40,699 bases of DNA from Anaerolineales bacterium. Its GTDB lineage: Bacteria > Chloroflexota > Anaerolineae > Anaerolineales > Villigracilaceae. The stretch is taken from NCBI GenBank assembly GCA_020847435.1, contig JADLBX010000047.1:1-40699 (forward strand), in the 5' to 3' direction. Below the pieces are notes generated by a model, which searched no databases, was not told the origin of the DNA, and saw only the letters and a program-made list of their open reading frames with translations. Below, in pieces: positions 24,816 to 33,068 of this stretch. The position numbers and the translations under genes are program-made. Each line of letters opens with the position of its first letter. The first letter of the stretch is position 1.

Positions 24816-24849
24816 CTGGTAAAATTTGACCAAACATAAAGGAACAGCC

Positions 24850-24912
24850 ACAGAGTTCACAGAGAGTTTTGAGTTTTAAACCTTATCTCAGAGTCTCTGT
24901 ATTCTCTGTGGC
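24850..24912. repeat. Palindrome of CCACAGAGTTCACAGAG type
   Basis: CCACAGAGTTCACAGAGA on the left and TCTCTGTATTCTCTGTGG on the right form a long imperfect hairpin. A piece of the right arm (TTCTCTGTGGCGAAAAT) also lies at 91-107, so this is a repeated element. It ends 13 bases before the acetyltransferase start. Confidence 0.7.
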
Positions 24913-24924
24913 GATATTTTGTCT

Positions 24925-25932
24925 ATGGACTTCAAACTTCACAAAGATTTTTCGGAAATTGATTCAACCGCCTGGAACGCGCTGGTCGAGCAAAGCGCCG
25001 CCGACACGCCGTTCTCGCGTTATGAATATCTCAGCGAGTGGTGGCAGACTCTCGGCGGCGGCGAATGGAAAAACGCCGAATTGGTTTTAGTCTCGGCGCG
25101 AGAAGAAGATCGGATTATCGGCATCGCGCCGTTGTTCATCGCCGAGTACGAAAATCAACGCGCGCTCCTGCTCGTCGGCAGTATCGAAATTTCAGATTAT
25201 TTGGATTTGATCGTCCGCGCCGACGACTTGCCGCGCTTCCTTTCGGGCTTATTGGACTTCCTCGCTTCATCCCACGGGGATGCCTGGTCCGCCCTAGATT
25301 GGTACAACCTGCCTGACGATTCTCTTACCCTCGGCGCCCTCAAAGCGGAAGCCGCATCGCGCGGCTGGACTCATCACGAGGAAGTCTATCGTCCCACCCC
25401 GCGCATCGCCTTGAACGGTTCTTTCGACGCGTATCTTGAAAAATTAGAAAAGAAACAGCGGCACGAGGTTCGTCGCAAGATGCGCCGCGCCGCCGAAAGC
25501 GGACGCGTCAATTTCTACGTCGTTGACAAATCCGCCGACATCGAACCCGAACTCGAATCGTTCTTTCATCTCATGGTGCAAGACCCCAACAAAGCGAACT
25601 TTCTACATCCCGCCATGCGCGCACAAATGACTTCTACTCTGCGCGCCGCGCACGCAGGCGGCTATCTCTGGCTCGCCTTCCTCGAAGTGGACGGAGTCAA
25701 AGCCGCCTCCACGCTTTGCTTCGATTACAAAAATAAACTTTGGGGCTACAACTCCGGCGTCAGTTTTGACTTCAAAGAACTCTCCCCCGGCTGGGTCATT
25801 ATGGCGTATGACATTCAATGGTGTTGCGAAAATGGTCGCTCCGAATTCGATTTCATGCGCGGCGACGAGGAATACAAATATCGCATGGGCGGGGTGAATC
25901 GGTTTGTGATGCGGGCGAGAATTGAAAGGTGA
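24925..25932 (+). CDS. GNAT/FemAB-like acetyltransferase
   Basis: A 335-residue protein with two GNAT-like halves, of the type annotated as BioF2-like or CelD-like acetyltransferase. Members transfer acyl or aminoacyl groups in cell-wall, polysaccharide or lipid biosynthesis; the substrate here is unknown. Visible marks are DTPFSRYEYLSEWW near 31-44, an EKKQRHEVRRKMRRA helix in the middle that is typical of the family, and a C-terminal LSPGWVIMAYDIQW and FDFMRGDEEYK. I take ATG at 24925; a TTG two codons earlier is possible. The CACAGAG repeat ends just before the start and leaves no Shine-Dalgarno sequence. No polysaccharide genes are adjacent. Confidence 0.8.
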   Translation: MDFKLHKDFSEIDSTAWNALVEQSAADTPFSRYEYLSEWWQTLGGGEWKNAELVLVSAREEDRIIGIAPLFIAEYENQRALLLVGSIEISDYLDLIVRADDLPRFLSGLLDFLASSHGDAWSALDWYNLPDDSLTLGALKAEAASRGWTHHEEVYRPTPRIALNGSFDAYLEKLEKKQRHEVRRKMRRAAESGRVNFYVVDKSADIEPELESFFHLMVQDPNKANFLHPAMRAQMTSTLRAAHAGGYLWLAFLEVDGVKAASTLCFDYKNKLWGYNSGVSFDFKELSPGWVIMAYDIQWCCENGRSEFDFMRGDEEYKYRMGGVNRFVMRARIER

Positions 25933-25946
25933 CAGTCGCCTTACCT

Positions 25947-25971
25947 TGACGCAGTCCAACTGCGTCAAGAA
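25947..25971. repeat. Small palindrome, ACGCAGTCCAACTGCGT
   Basis: TTGACGCAGTCCAACTGCGTCAA is a near-perfect palindrome in the space between two convergent genes. It belongs to the AGTTCAACT word family and could end transcripts from both sides, but it has no T-tract. Confidence 0.6.
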
Positions 25972-25976
25972 CGAAA

Positions 25977-26096
25977 TCAAGCCGATTGTTTCTTGAACAA
26001 GTCTTGAATTACGAATCCGCAGAGGGCAAAACCCAGTAACATGAACGGCATCTGCCACGCCATTGGGAAGAGGAAAATGATGTCTCTTGCTCTCAT
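25977..26096 (-). CDS. 39-residue single-helix membrane protein
   Basis: The short frame starts MRARDIIFLFP, continues with about 25 hydrophobic residues and ends LFKKQSA, so it has one membrane helix with positive charges at both ends. TATAAT lies nine bases before the ATG (26111-26106), exactly the distance seen at miaB, which supports a leaderless transcript and a real gene. It lies at the border of the AT-rich block. No function can be read. Confidence 0.55.
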   Translation of the reverse strand: MRARDIIFLFPMAWQMPFMLLGFALCGFVIQDLFKKQSA

Positions 26097-26105
26097 ACCT
26101 CAACG

Positions 26106-26111
26106 ATTATA
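26106..26111 (-). promoter_or_regulatory. -10 box of the 39-residue gene
   Basis: A perfect TATAAT, nine bases before the ATG at 26096. Confidence 0.5.
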
Positions 26112-26159
26112 TCCATGAAACCAGCGCGGTGTTGTAAAATGGATGCCATGAATTTGATG

Positions 26160-27089
26160 TCATGTGTGGCGATTAGAAACTTCTACGACTTCTACGCCGA
26201 GTTCTTTGATATCATCTATGAGATCATTCAATGCTTTGTCCCAAGACTTAGGCTCTAAGCTCCATTTCCCGTGAAAAGGCTCATCGAGATCTTGAATTAA
26301 AGTCAAAATAAAAATCACTAGCGCGGTCACGCTGCCTATTAATACATAACCGAAAAGACCAAAACTCACCCCTTCAGTGGCGCCAGTGATGATTCTTAAG
26401 TCAATAAAATAAAATGGAACAATAAAAATTATCGATGTGAATAGTGTTACCAAATGGAGTGTTTCAAATAGTCTCTGCGTGGATGTAGAAATTCTATCTC
26501 CCCTTGTGTCGATCACTTGATTGAGTTGTTGCAGTAATTCAAGAACAAGTGCATCATCCTCTTTCTCGTTTGATGTCTGCCTAAGCAATTTGTTGTAATC
26601 CTTCCTGATACCTTTTAATATATCATCGCCTTTTTTCTGAAGCTTGGCATTACCTGGTTCTGATTTGAAATGCGCTAACACATGCTCTACATAATCAATA
26701 AGTTTGCCAACGACGCCTCTTTTGAATTCAAACTTGTTGTCGGCTAAAAGCATAATATCTTCGCTTAGCACTTTTATTGCATCTGCTTCCTTGTCAAACT
26801 CTCGCTCGATATTATCAAATTGCTCCCATGTTCTAACGAGAACTAAAGGCAACATAAGGCCATAAATAACGCCAAACCATTCAACAAAATAGGCAATAAA
26901 CCTCTTGTCGCCATCAGAAACGAATAGAGGAAAATTTATGGCTAACCATTGGAGTTTATGCGTTAGTGCCCATGTGTAAATATCTGGATAAATCAAATTA
27001 AGGACGCGGAAAATGGATATAGCAGACGCAATTATAACCGGGTATAAGTAGCCAAGACTGTTTCCGCGAAAGGAATATGATGATTGCAT
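26160..27089 (-). CDS. DUF4239/bestrophin-like membrane protein
   Basis: A 309-residue protein with four hydrophobic helices, at about 14-36, 66-86, 211-231 and 244-264. A long helical cytoplasmic part lies between the second and third (about 95-205). The last part, with a LIQDLDEPFHGKW motif, fits the conserved D-x-PF-x-G of the DUF4239 family, whose fold resembles bestrophin anion channels. The family's role is not established. AGGAG precedes the start. Base use is much more AT-rich than the core genes, which suggests transfer. Two small exported or membrane genes lie on the same strand upstream. Confidence 0.72.
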   Translation of the reverse strand: MQSSYSFRGNSLGYLYPVIIASAISIFRVLNLIYPDIYTWALTHKLQWLAINFPLFVSDGDKRFIAYFVEWFGVIYGLMLPLVLVRTWEQFDNIEREFDKEADAIKVLSEDIMLLADNKFEFKRGVVGKLIDYVEHVLAHFKSEPGNAKLQKKGDDILKGIRKDYNKLLRQTSNEKEDDALVLELLQQLNQVIDTRGDRISTSTQRLFETLHLVTLFTSIIFIVPFYFIDLRIITGATEGVSFGLFGYVLIGSVTALVIFILTLIQDLDEPFHGKWSLEPKSWDKALNDLIDDIKELGVEVVEVSNRHT

Positions 27090-27195
27090 CGGCGCGCTCC
27101 TGTATTTGGAGATTCGTGAACGCGATTGCTGAAGAACGTATTTAGCGATCTGATTTTATTGCTAGCAATCAGTTCGACAATTGATAGGATCTTGA

Positions 27196-27420
27196 TTATT
27201 TTCTTAGTGTATTATTTTCCCAATCACCTTTGTTGTATGAAAGTCGATTGAGTATCACTGCGCTGGAAACTGCTAATGTGAGCGCTAGAATGCCAACTAG
27301 GATTCTTAAATCTACCGATGACAAGTTTTTTTGAATTGTATTTGAGGTAATTTCAATAATAGTTATTGGAATTAATATGGCCATTGTGCGCAGAGTAGTT
27401 TTTGTGAAAAGTTTTTTCAT
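27196..27420 (-). CDS. Small two-helix membrane protein
   Basis: A 74-residue protein with two hydrophobic segments (about 13-30 and 38-60) and a basic start. AAAGGAG lies at a good distance before the ATG. It is AT-rich like its neighbours. No family is recognised. Its position between the DUF4239-like gene and an anchored protein gene on the same strand suggests a shared function or transcript. Confidence 0.6.
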   Translation of the reverse strand: MKKLFTKTTLRTMAILIPITIIEITSNTIQKNLSSVDLRILVGILALTLAVSSAVILNRLSYNKGDWENNTLRK

Positions 27421-27557
27421 GTTTTTCTCCTTTAGTCTATGTGCTTTGTAGATAGTAGTTGCGGAATAGTTCTGAAATCGAATTCCTGAATTAGAAAGCG
27501 CGCGCTAGATAATTAGTCTGGGTTACAATAACTATTGTGTGTCTGATGTCATTTCTA

Positions 27558-28292
27558 CTAACTATCCTCGTGGTTGTCTTGTATGTCTTTGCACTCAGGG
27601 TCGGCCGGAAAATCGACCCAACCGTCGTTATCATTATCTTGCCCATCATTGCAAATGGCTCGATCCGAGGACGGCGGTGAAGTAGCGCTTGATTGAGAGT
27701 TAATATTTACCATAGGCGTATCGGTACTGACTACCGGTATGCCTATTGTATCTTCAGTGTCTGGTTTTTCTTTTTCGGGAGGTTGAGGCGAAGATGTCTC
27801 ATTGACAAATACCTTTGTTATGGGTTGTTGCGTTCCGCATAGCTCATCAGAATTGGTTGGAATAGCGACTGTGCTCGTAATCTGAGGCTGTTTGTCTTGT
27901 GTGTTTGAACTTACCGTATAAGAAAACGATTGACCTGCCTCATAGCTAAAAGGCTTTTCCGGATCAACAATAAATGTACTACCGAATTTTGGAACGCCGT
28001 TCACTAGCGGCGTGACCTCAATTGTATAAGGTGAGATACCTCCAAACGGTGAAAGGATTACAACGGAGTATATAATTTCGTGATTTGCGTTGCATTGATA
28101 CGCAATCGTTTCTTTCACCCCCATGCGTTCAATCGTTTTAGTGTCAGTAGGACTGGTAGGCTCAATATCTGTAGGAGCAGGGATTGGTTGAGGAGGAACA
28201 GGACGTTTCAACAGAAATGGTGCCAAAAGAATTACGATGGCAATTAACCAATTTATCCAATTAGATCCTGATTTTTGCCCACTTGATGACAT
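27558..28292 (-). CDS. Membrane-anchored exported protein with an acidic Cys-flanked tail
   Basis: A 244-residue protein. A helix at about 12-28 anchors it, a proline-rich stalk follows (about 30-50), then a beta-rich region of about 110 residues with two cysteines, a Pro/Ser/Thr-rich linker, and a tail with CNDGQDNDNDGWVDFPADPE, then a final Cys. Such Cys-flanked Asp/Asn loops bind calcium in other exported proteins, but this is inference. AAAGGG precedes the ATG. A TATAAT lies about 65 bases upstream. The AT-rich composition marks it as part of the acquired block. Confidence 0.68.
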   Translation of the reverse strand: MSSSGQKSGSNWINWLIAIVILLAPFLLKRPVPPQPIPAPTDIEPTSPTDTKTIERMGVKETIAYQCNANHEIIYSVVILSPFGGISPYTIEVTPLVNGVPKFGSTFIVDPEKPFSYEAGQSFSYTVSSNTQDKQPQITSTVAIPTNSDELCGTQQPITKVFVNETSSPQPPEKEKPDTEDTIGIPVVSTDTPMVNINSQSSATSPPSSDRAICNDGQDNDNDGWVDFPADPECKDIQDNHEDS

Positions 28293-28728
28293 ATTTTCCC
28301 TTTGTTTTCAAACTTGCTTTGCGGCGGGTCAAGTATTTATCTCCGCTACAATTTGAATTATACGTCAACGCCATGTTATCAAATAATGTAAAAAGTGTCA
28401 ATCTTTTCTCTTGAACAGAAATTTTAGTTTTTCCGTGGGTTTTGCGCATGCTTCTGAAAAGACAGTGAAAACGGTCAATGGAACATAATGGTTTGAATAT
28501 TATTTTTTGTGTTCAGAAGATCCGGGGTTGACAATTTGGTCTTGCTGTTCTAAGTAGGTAGAGATAGGTATCTAATTTGGGTATATGCATTTTCTCGACT
28601 CTTCGAGATAATCGGATTTGCTTTGCATGGTATTGTGTCAAGCAGTTTTGCATAGCGTTGCCTGTCATTTTTCCATTACTTCGATGAGGACATTAAATTA
28701 TGAATGCTATGATAATGGGCGACTACCA
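28293..28728. other. AT-rich spacer without a supported gene
   Basis: Besides the promoter-like TATAAT at 28362-28357 (minus), I find only short frames without ribosome sites and a weak hairpin near 28594-28609 (TCTCGACTCTTCGAGA). Composition is clearly AT-rich up to the border with the lyase gene. Confidence 0.5.
28357..28362 (-). promoter_or_regulatory. -10 box for the anchored-protein gene
   Basis: TATAAT on the minus strand, 65 bases before the ATG of the 244-residue protein. No -35 at standard distance. Confidence 0.4.
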
Positions 28729-30210
28729 TTAACTGTAATTACCCACAATCCCTCCATCTGTCAACTTCCGCAAATCGCTCAGCGCGGACTCGATCTCCTC
28801 GGGCTTCACGGGGCGATCTTCGTCGCGGTGTTTCAGTGAACCAGCCTTCGCCTTTTCGAGCGCCAGTTCCTTAATTGAAGCGTTCATCGCCAGCGCTTCT
28901 TTCACCAACGCCGCGCCTTGCGAATATCCAATCACAGGATTCAACGCGGTGACGATGATGGCGTTCTTCGCCAGCCAGCCCTCCGCTTTTTCGCGGTTGG
29001 CAGTCACGCCTTTTACGGCGCGTTCGGTGAACGCGTTGACCGAGCCGATGACCACTTGCATCATCTCAAATAAATTGTGCGCGAGGATCGGCATCATCAC
29101 GTTGAGTTCGAGTTGTCCCGCCTGCGCCGCCATCGCCACGGTTGTGTCGCATCCCACCACATGGAACATCGCCTGATCCAACATCTCAGCCAACACGGGA
29201 TTCACTTTGCCCGGCATGATCGAAGAACCCGGTTGAACGGCGGGTAATCTGATTTCGTCGAACCCGGTCGAAGGTCCAGAGGATAAGAGGCGGAAATCGT
29301 TGGCGATGCGAATCAACGTCAACGCGAGAGTCCGCAATGAGGATGAGAAGTCCGCCGCGTCCGCCAGCGATTGCATGGACTCGAACAAGTTATCGGATGT
29401 CCGCAATTCGAGCCCGGTGATCTCGGATAATTTTTCCACCATGCGCGCGTGATACTCGGGATGGGCGTTCAACCCGGACCCTACGGCTGTGCCGCCGATC
29501 CCCAGCCTTCGCAACCCCTCAGCGGACCGACGCACGCGCTCCGCGTCGCGCTCGATCGCTTTAGCATACGCGCCAAACTCCTGACCCAGCCTCACAGGCA
29601 CCGCGTCTTGCAAATGCGTGCGCCCCGATTTGACGACCGTGTCAAACTCTTTGGCTTTCGCTTCGAGAGCAGATTGCAAATTTTTCAACGCAGTCAACAA
29701 CTCATCCACGCGCCACAACGCGCCGAGCCGAATTGACGTGGGAATCGTATCATTCGTGGATTGCGCCATGTTGACGTGATCGTTCGGATGCACGTAATAC
29801 TTTCCAAGTTCGCCGCCTAATATTTGCGTGGCGCGGTTGGCAATGACCTCGTTGGCGTTCATGTTGTGACTCGTCCCCGCGCCCGCCTGGAAGGGGTCAA
29901 CGACAAATTCGGAATCCCATTTGCCATCCATCACTTCGGCGGCGGCTTGCGCGACGGATTCCGCTAATTGTTTTGCAGTGAAATGTTTACCGTCCACTTC
30001 GCGGTCGTTGAACAATCCCAACTCAAAATTCACCAACGCCGCCGCGCGCTTAACTGCCGCGATGGACCAGACGAACGCCCGCCATGGGCGCAGTCCGCTG
30101 ATGGGGAAGTTGTCCACCGCGCGTTGGGTCTGCACGCCATAGAGCGCGTCCGCTGGGACGTTGAGTTCACCGAGCGAGTCTTTTTCTTTGCGAAAGTTTG
30201 TTGAGGTCAT
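28729..30210 (-). CDS. Class II fumarase/aspartase-family lyase
   Basis: A 493-residue lyase of the superfamily that eliminates water or ammonia from a C4 acid to give fumarate. Visible marks are GTSHNMNANEVIANRA, HPNDHVNMAQSTND, GRTHLQDAVPVRLGQEF and the signature GSSIMPGKVNP with the catalytic serine loop. The last signature is common to fumarase C, aspartase and argininosuccinate lyase relatives. QDAVP and AAQAGQLELNVMMP look more like aspartate ammonia-lyase than fumarase C, which usually has QDATP and ASGNFELNV. The C-terminal end is unlike either. I therefore leave the reaction open. Its GC-rich codon use is host-like, in contrast to the AT-rich blocks on both sides. Confidence 0.85.
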   Translation of the reverse strand: MTSTNFRKEKDSLGELNVPADALYGVQTQRAVDNFPISGLRPWRAFVWSIAAVKRAAALVNFELGLFNDREVDGKHFTAKQLAESVAQAAAEVMDGKWDSEFVVDPFQAGAGTSHNMNANEVIANRATQILGGELGKYYVHPNDHVNMAQSTNDTIPTSIRLGALWRVDELLTALKNLQSALEAKAKEFDTVVKSGRTHLQDAVPVRLGQEFGAYAKAIERDAERVRRSAEGLRRLGIGGTAVGSGLNAHPEYHARMVEKLSEITGLELRTSDNLFESMQSLADAADFSSSLRTLALTLIRIANDFRLLSSGPSTGFDEIRLPAVQPGSSIMPGKVNPVLAEMLDQAMFHVVGCDTTVAMAAQAGQLELNVMMPILAHNLFEMMQVVIGSVNAFTERAVKGVTANREKAEGWLAKNAIIVTALNPVIGYSQGAALVKEALAMNASIKELALEKAKAGSLKHRDEDRPVKPEEIESALSDLRKLTDGGIVGNYS

Positions 30211-30261
30211 TTCGTTTTCACCAAATGAAATTTTCTTTCTATTTTACACCCTTCCCATATT

Positions 30262-30302
30262 GTCAAAAGCGACTGCCACCCAATGTGACAGTCACTTTTG
30301 AC
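30262..30302. repeat. Imperfect palindrome upstream of the lyase
   Basis: GTCAAAAG-C-GACTG pairs with CAGTC-A-CTTTTGAC with one mismatch around a 13-base loop. On the minus strand the lyase's only -35-like TTGACA lies in this hairpin, so the fold and promoter use could exclude each other. Confidence 0.6.
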
Positions 30303-30356
30303 GAAGCGTGGTTGACCAAAAATCGGTTGAGGCATGGTGTAAGGAATATACCTGCT

Positions 30357-30833
30357 TTAAGAATGGCATTCACCCTGCCCCGATATGCGCCCAATTTCCA
30401 CACTATCAGAATCAAATAATGCAGAAACCCTTATTTCAAATACTTGACGCTTTCTACATTCCTCTTGAGAAATCGTTGATGGAATATCCTTCTCGGGAAA
30501 AACCAGTTGGGTAATATTGGCTTCCACTCTATAAGCAAACGCCTCTCCGCTGTTAGGGTATGTTAAGTTCACTAGGAATCCAGACTCATCATCAAAGTTA
30601 TCAACCCATACTGCACAGAAAGATGGATGATTTACTACGGCTACATCAAACCTTGACCGCGAGCAATCTAAATCAAGTTGTCCTACAAAAATTGGAGTGA
30701 CAGTGGCAGATGCTTGTATCTTAGGTTTTGTGACTGGACTGATAGCAGTCTGTGGTGGAATGCAACTTTGAGTGATGGACAGAATACCTGCGACATGTAA
30801 AAGAATTAGGAGTTGTCTTGTAAACTTAATCAT
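30357..30833 (-). CDS. Predicted lipoprotein of unknown function
   Basis: From the ATG at 30833 the protein has 158 residues, with a signal peptide ending in a lipobox and Cys24 (ITQSC). About 35 Pro/Thr-rich residues follow, then a beta-rich domain with four cysteines, including SFCAVWVDNF and SQEECRKR. I do not recognise the family. An in-frame GTG 20 codons earlier lies inside the hairpin at 30859-30899 and is rejected as start. No strong ribosome site is visible. It is the last of three exported-protein genes that follow a response regulator on this strand, all AT-rich. Confidence 0.62.
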   Translation of the reverse strand: MIKFTRQLLILLHVAGILSITQSCIPPQTAISPVTKPKIQASATVTPIFVGQLDLDCSRSRFDVAVVNHPSFCAVWVDNFDDESGFLVNLTYPNSGEAFAYRVEANITQLVFPEKDIPSTISQEECRKRQVFEIRVSALFDSDSVEIGRISGQGECHS

Positions 30834-30858
30834 TTTGTTCGTAATTTGCACAGAACAA

Positions 30859-30899
30859 GATATCGTGTGAAGAAGTTTCCGATAACTCTTCACACGATA
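30859..30899 (-). terminator. Strong hairpin between two exported-protein genes
   Basis: ATATCGTGTGAAGA pairs base for base with TCTTCACACGATAT around a 13-base loop. A weak TCTTG tail follows on the minus strand. It may attenuate read-through into the lipoprotein gene. Confidence 0.55.
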
Positions 30900-30924
30900 T
30901 TAAGGTTGCATATTTTATTTATTG

Positions 30925-31569
30925 TTATTTACCAGAAGGGATCGGTTCTTCTGCGGGTCTTTTGAATTCAGTTACAGGTTCAAGTCCAAGGGCAACTGGC
31001 AGGTAGGTCTCTATAAACTCTGGATTCTCAAGAGAACTTTCCCGAACTACCAAGGCGCTTGTTACCTCCACTGCGACATGGTCGCTAATCTGCATTAATT
31101 CGTATGTTGCGAAATCGGCATTTTTATTTTCGAGAACTCTATTCGCAGAAGTTTCGCTCAAAACTAAGATGACTGAACGGAAAGGGCCAGGTTTATCTGT
31201 AAGGCCAGGTCCTAAAGATTCGAAACCAAGCATTTGTTTCGATGGAATACGTACTTGGCAATTAGACTCAGGAATTGGCGTCTTTTCTTGAAAGCCTGCT
31301 GGGAGCCAATCTGTGCCTTTATATTGACGAACTTGGTCGAGCGCAGTAAAAAGCCGATCTGAAATTTCAATCATCCTCGTTGTAAGAAATTGATCTGTAG
31401 CAAAGCAAACACGCAATGTTGTTCGGTCATTAACAAGCAAGGCGTTAGTAGTAATTGGATAAGCATGTGCCTTGTCAAAATTCATTAGAGAGTAGAGGAT
31501 AACTCCGAGCAATATTAGAATCATGGCAATCAAGTGCAATACTGTTTTTGAGTATTTAATTGATATCAT
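30925..31569 (-). CDS. Membrane-anchored exported protein of unknown function
   Basis: A 214-residue protein with an uncleaved-looking hydrophobic helix at about 9-29, followed by an exposed domain with two cysteines (near LRVCFATDQF and ESNCQVRIP) that could form a disulphide. A Pro/Glu-rich tail ends it. No family is recognised. GAGG lies before the ATG. It follows the metzincin gene by 33 bases and is probably co-transcribed. Base use is AT-rich. Confidence 0.65.
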   Translation of the reverse strand: MISIKYSKTVLHLIAMILILLGVILYSLMNFDKAHAYPITTNALLVNDRTTLRVCFATDQFLTTRMIEISDRLFTALDQVRQYKGTDWLPAGFQEKTPIPESNCQVRIPSKQMLGFESLGPGLTDKPGPFRSVILVLSETSANRVLENKNADFATYELMQISDHVAVEVTSALVVRESSLENPEFIETYLPVALGLEPVTEFKRPAEEPIPSGK

Positions 31570-31602
31570 GTTAATGCCTCTTTTTTCTGTAATCAGATAT
31601 GC

Positions 31603-32313
31603 TTATGGGATGTTGCCCACATTAAGGACCGCTTGTAAATCGGATGAAGTTGGGGCAGAGCCACTGTAGGAACATCCGTACCAAATGTTATGCATAATAC
31701 TTGTCGGACTACACGTCCCATCCCCATCTAACAACCCGTATACATGTCCTGTCTCGTGATTTATTGTTCTTCGATTTGCCGAAGTGGATCCTTTAATATT
31801 GTCATAATCTAAATTGACCCATTGCCAAAAATAATGAGAGTGTGTTCCGCTCCAAACGGACCCGTAATGGGTTACGCAACTGTAATCTTCACTACACCAT
31901 TTTTCTGGGTTTTCAGAGTTTGTTTTGGATACATGGTATTCAATCTCAATCCAATCTGTGTCAGCATAATCTCCACACGGGTAAAATGTTTTGTAATAAT
32001 CTACTAACCCATTGCTGACATTTTTCCATCTAGGTGATGTATTAAGCAAGGCTCCTGAAACTAAACTGCCTAACGTGCTAGGGTACATATAGGTTGTATG
32101 GGACTCCGGACACCAATCTTCATCATGATTGGAATTGTAGACATTAATACTCCCTGCCCCTTGATGAACAAGTTTTTGGTGGATTTCACCGCTGTAATGA
32201 GTGGCGCCAACGCTTCCTGTGCCTATTGCTGTAGCCAGCAAAACAGTGATGCCCCACCAGACGTATACATGCATCCCAACTTTTTTATTGACATTATGAG
32301 GAAATGGCTTCAT
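31603..32313 (-). CDS. Secreted metzincin-type zinc metalloprotease
   Basis: A 236-residue exported protein with a signal peptide (basic start, then hydrophobic to about residue 37). Residues 186-196 read HETGHVYGLLD, which fits the zinc-binding HExxHxxGxxD, with His186, Glu187, His190 and Asp196. The use of Asp as third ligand is known for snapalysin-like metzincins. The SIMH segment with Met207 could be the Met-turn. Six cysteines (68, 113, 140, 146, 201, 214) suggest disulphides. The target is unknown. GGAG lies before the ATG. It follows the response-regulator gene by about 89 bases with a small hairpin between, and starts a run of three exported proteins. Confidence 0.78.
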   Translation of the reverse strand: MKPFPHNVNKKVGMHVYVWWGITVLLATAIGTGSVGATHYSGEIHQKLVHQGAGSINVYNSNHDEDWCPESHTTYMYPSTLGSLVSGALLNTSPRWKNVSNGLVDYYKTFYPCGDYADTDWIEIEYHVSKTNSENPEKWCSEDYSCVTHYGSVWSGTHSHYFWQWVNLDYDNIKGSTSANRRTINHETGHVYGLLDGDGTCSPTSIMHNIWYGCSYSGSAPTSSDLQAVLNVGNIP

Positions 32314-32389
32314 CGAGAATTCTCCTTATAGGAAATGTAATTTGTAAACTTGAGACGATTACAGTTTATTACTTTGAAAAGATTATTCA

Positions 32390-32407
32390 ACTAGGGAATC
32401 CCCTAGT
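32390..32407 (-). promoter_or_regulatory. Small hairpin at the regulator-protease junction
   Basis: ACTAGGG pairs with CCCTAGT around an AATC loop and includes the stop codon of the response-regulator gene. There is no T-tract, so it may be an operator or a processing site. Confidence 0.35.
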
Positions 32408-33068
32408 CTTTTGTGAGCCAGGGGTCATCAGGTTGGTGCTTGAGCATCCACACAATGGCTTCGTTGCGTGAGTTCAAATTAAGTTTCTTCAAAATGTTGG
32501 TAATATGAAACTCTGTCGTTTTGTGCGAAATGGACAATATGGCAGCGATGCTTTTATTGTCCTTACCTGCCGCCAAATGCTTTAGAATCTCCCGTTCGCG
32601 TTGAGAAAGGCTCTTCCACTTTGTTTTGACCGTCTGGTTCCATTTTTGCGCCCTTTCGATCTGTTCATCGGTGAAATAGATCGTCCCTTCTGCCGCTCGG
32701 CGAATGGCTGTAATCAATTGGTTTGATTTCTCGGTTTTGAGCAAATAACCTGCGATTCCCGAAGCGATTGTCTCTGCAAGGTACATGTCGTGATCGTGCG
32801 CCGTCAATACAAGTACACCGGTTGCCGGATGATTTTTCCGTATCCACTTTTCCTGTTCCACGACGCGTGGACCTGGCATTCGATAATCCAGTAAAAGGAT
32901 TTGTGGCTGAAGCAGGGGAATTAATTCCTGAACTTCAACTCCATCCCTTGCTTCGCCAACGATTTTTATATCGGCGGCTGGTTTCAGTAAAGTCCTAATC
33001 CCGGTGCGGACTAGTTCTTCATCGTCTGCTATGAGAACAGTAATGATTTTTGATGATTTGTCTGACAT
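32403..33068 (-). CDS. NarL/LuxR-family response regulator
   Basis: A 221-residue two-domain transcription factor. The receiver (about 8-125) has the acidic pair Asp15-Asp16, the phosphoacceptor Asp61 (LLLDYRMPG), and the conserved Thr (VLTAH) and Lys (LLKTEK). The LuxR-type helix-turn-helix covers about 153-210, with SLSQREREILKHLAAG at its start. No sensor kinase is nearby, so it is an orphan regulator in this window. AAGGAGG precedes the ATG. It lies directly upstream of the protease and two exported-protein genes on the same strand and probably controls them. A 13-base A/T run sits just upstream. Confidence 0.88.
   Translation of the reverse strand: MSDKSSKIITVLIADDEELVRTGIRTLLKPAADIKIVGEARDGVEVQELIPLLQPQILLLDYRMPGPRVVEQEKWIRKNHPATGVLVLTAHDHDMYLAETIASGIAGYLLKTEKSNQLITAIRRAAEGTIYFTDEQIERAQKWNQTVKTKWKSLSQREREILKHLAAGKDNKSIAAILSISHKTTEFHITNILKKLNLNSRNEAIVWMLKHQPDDPWLTKD

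Noticed and set aside
28261..28449. Minus-strand frame of 62 codons
   Set aside because: It overlaps the start of the anchored-protein gene, includes its promoter and has no ribosome site.
30834..30893. GTG start for the lipoprotein gene
   Set aside because: It lies inside a strong hairpin, and the ATG at 30833 gives a regular lipoprotein signal.
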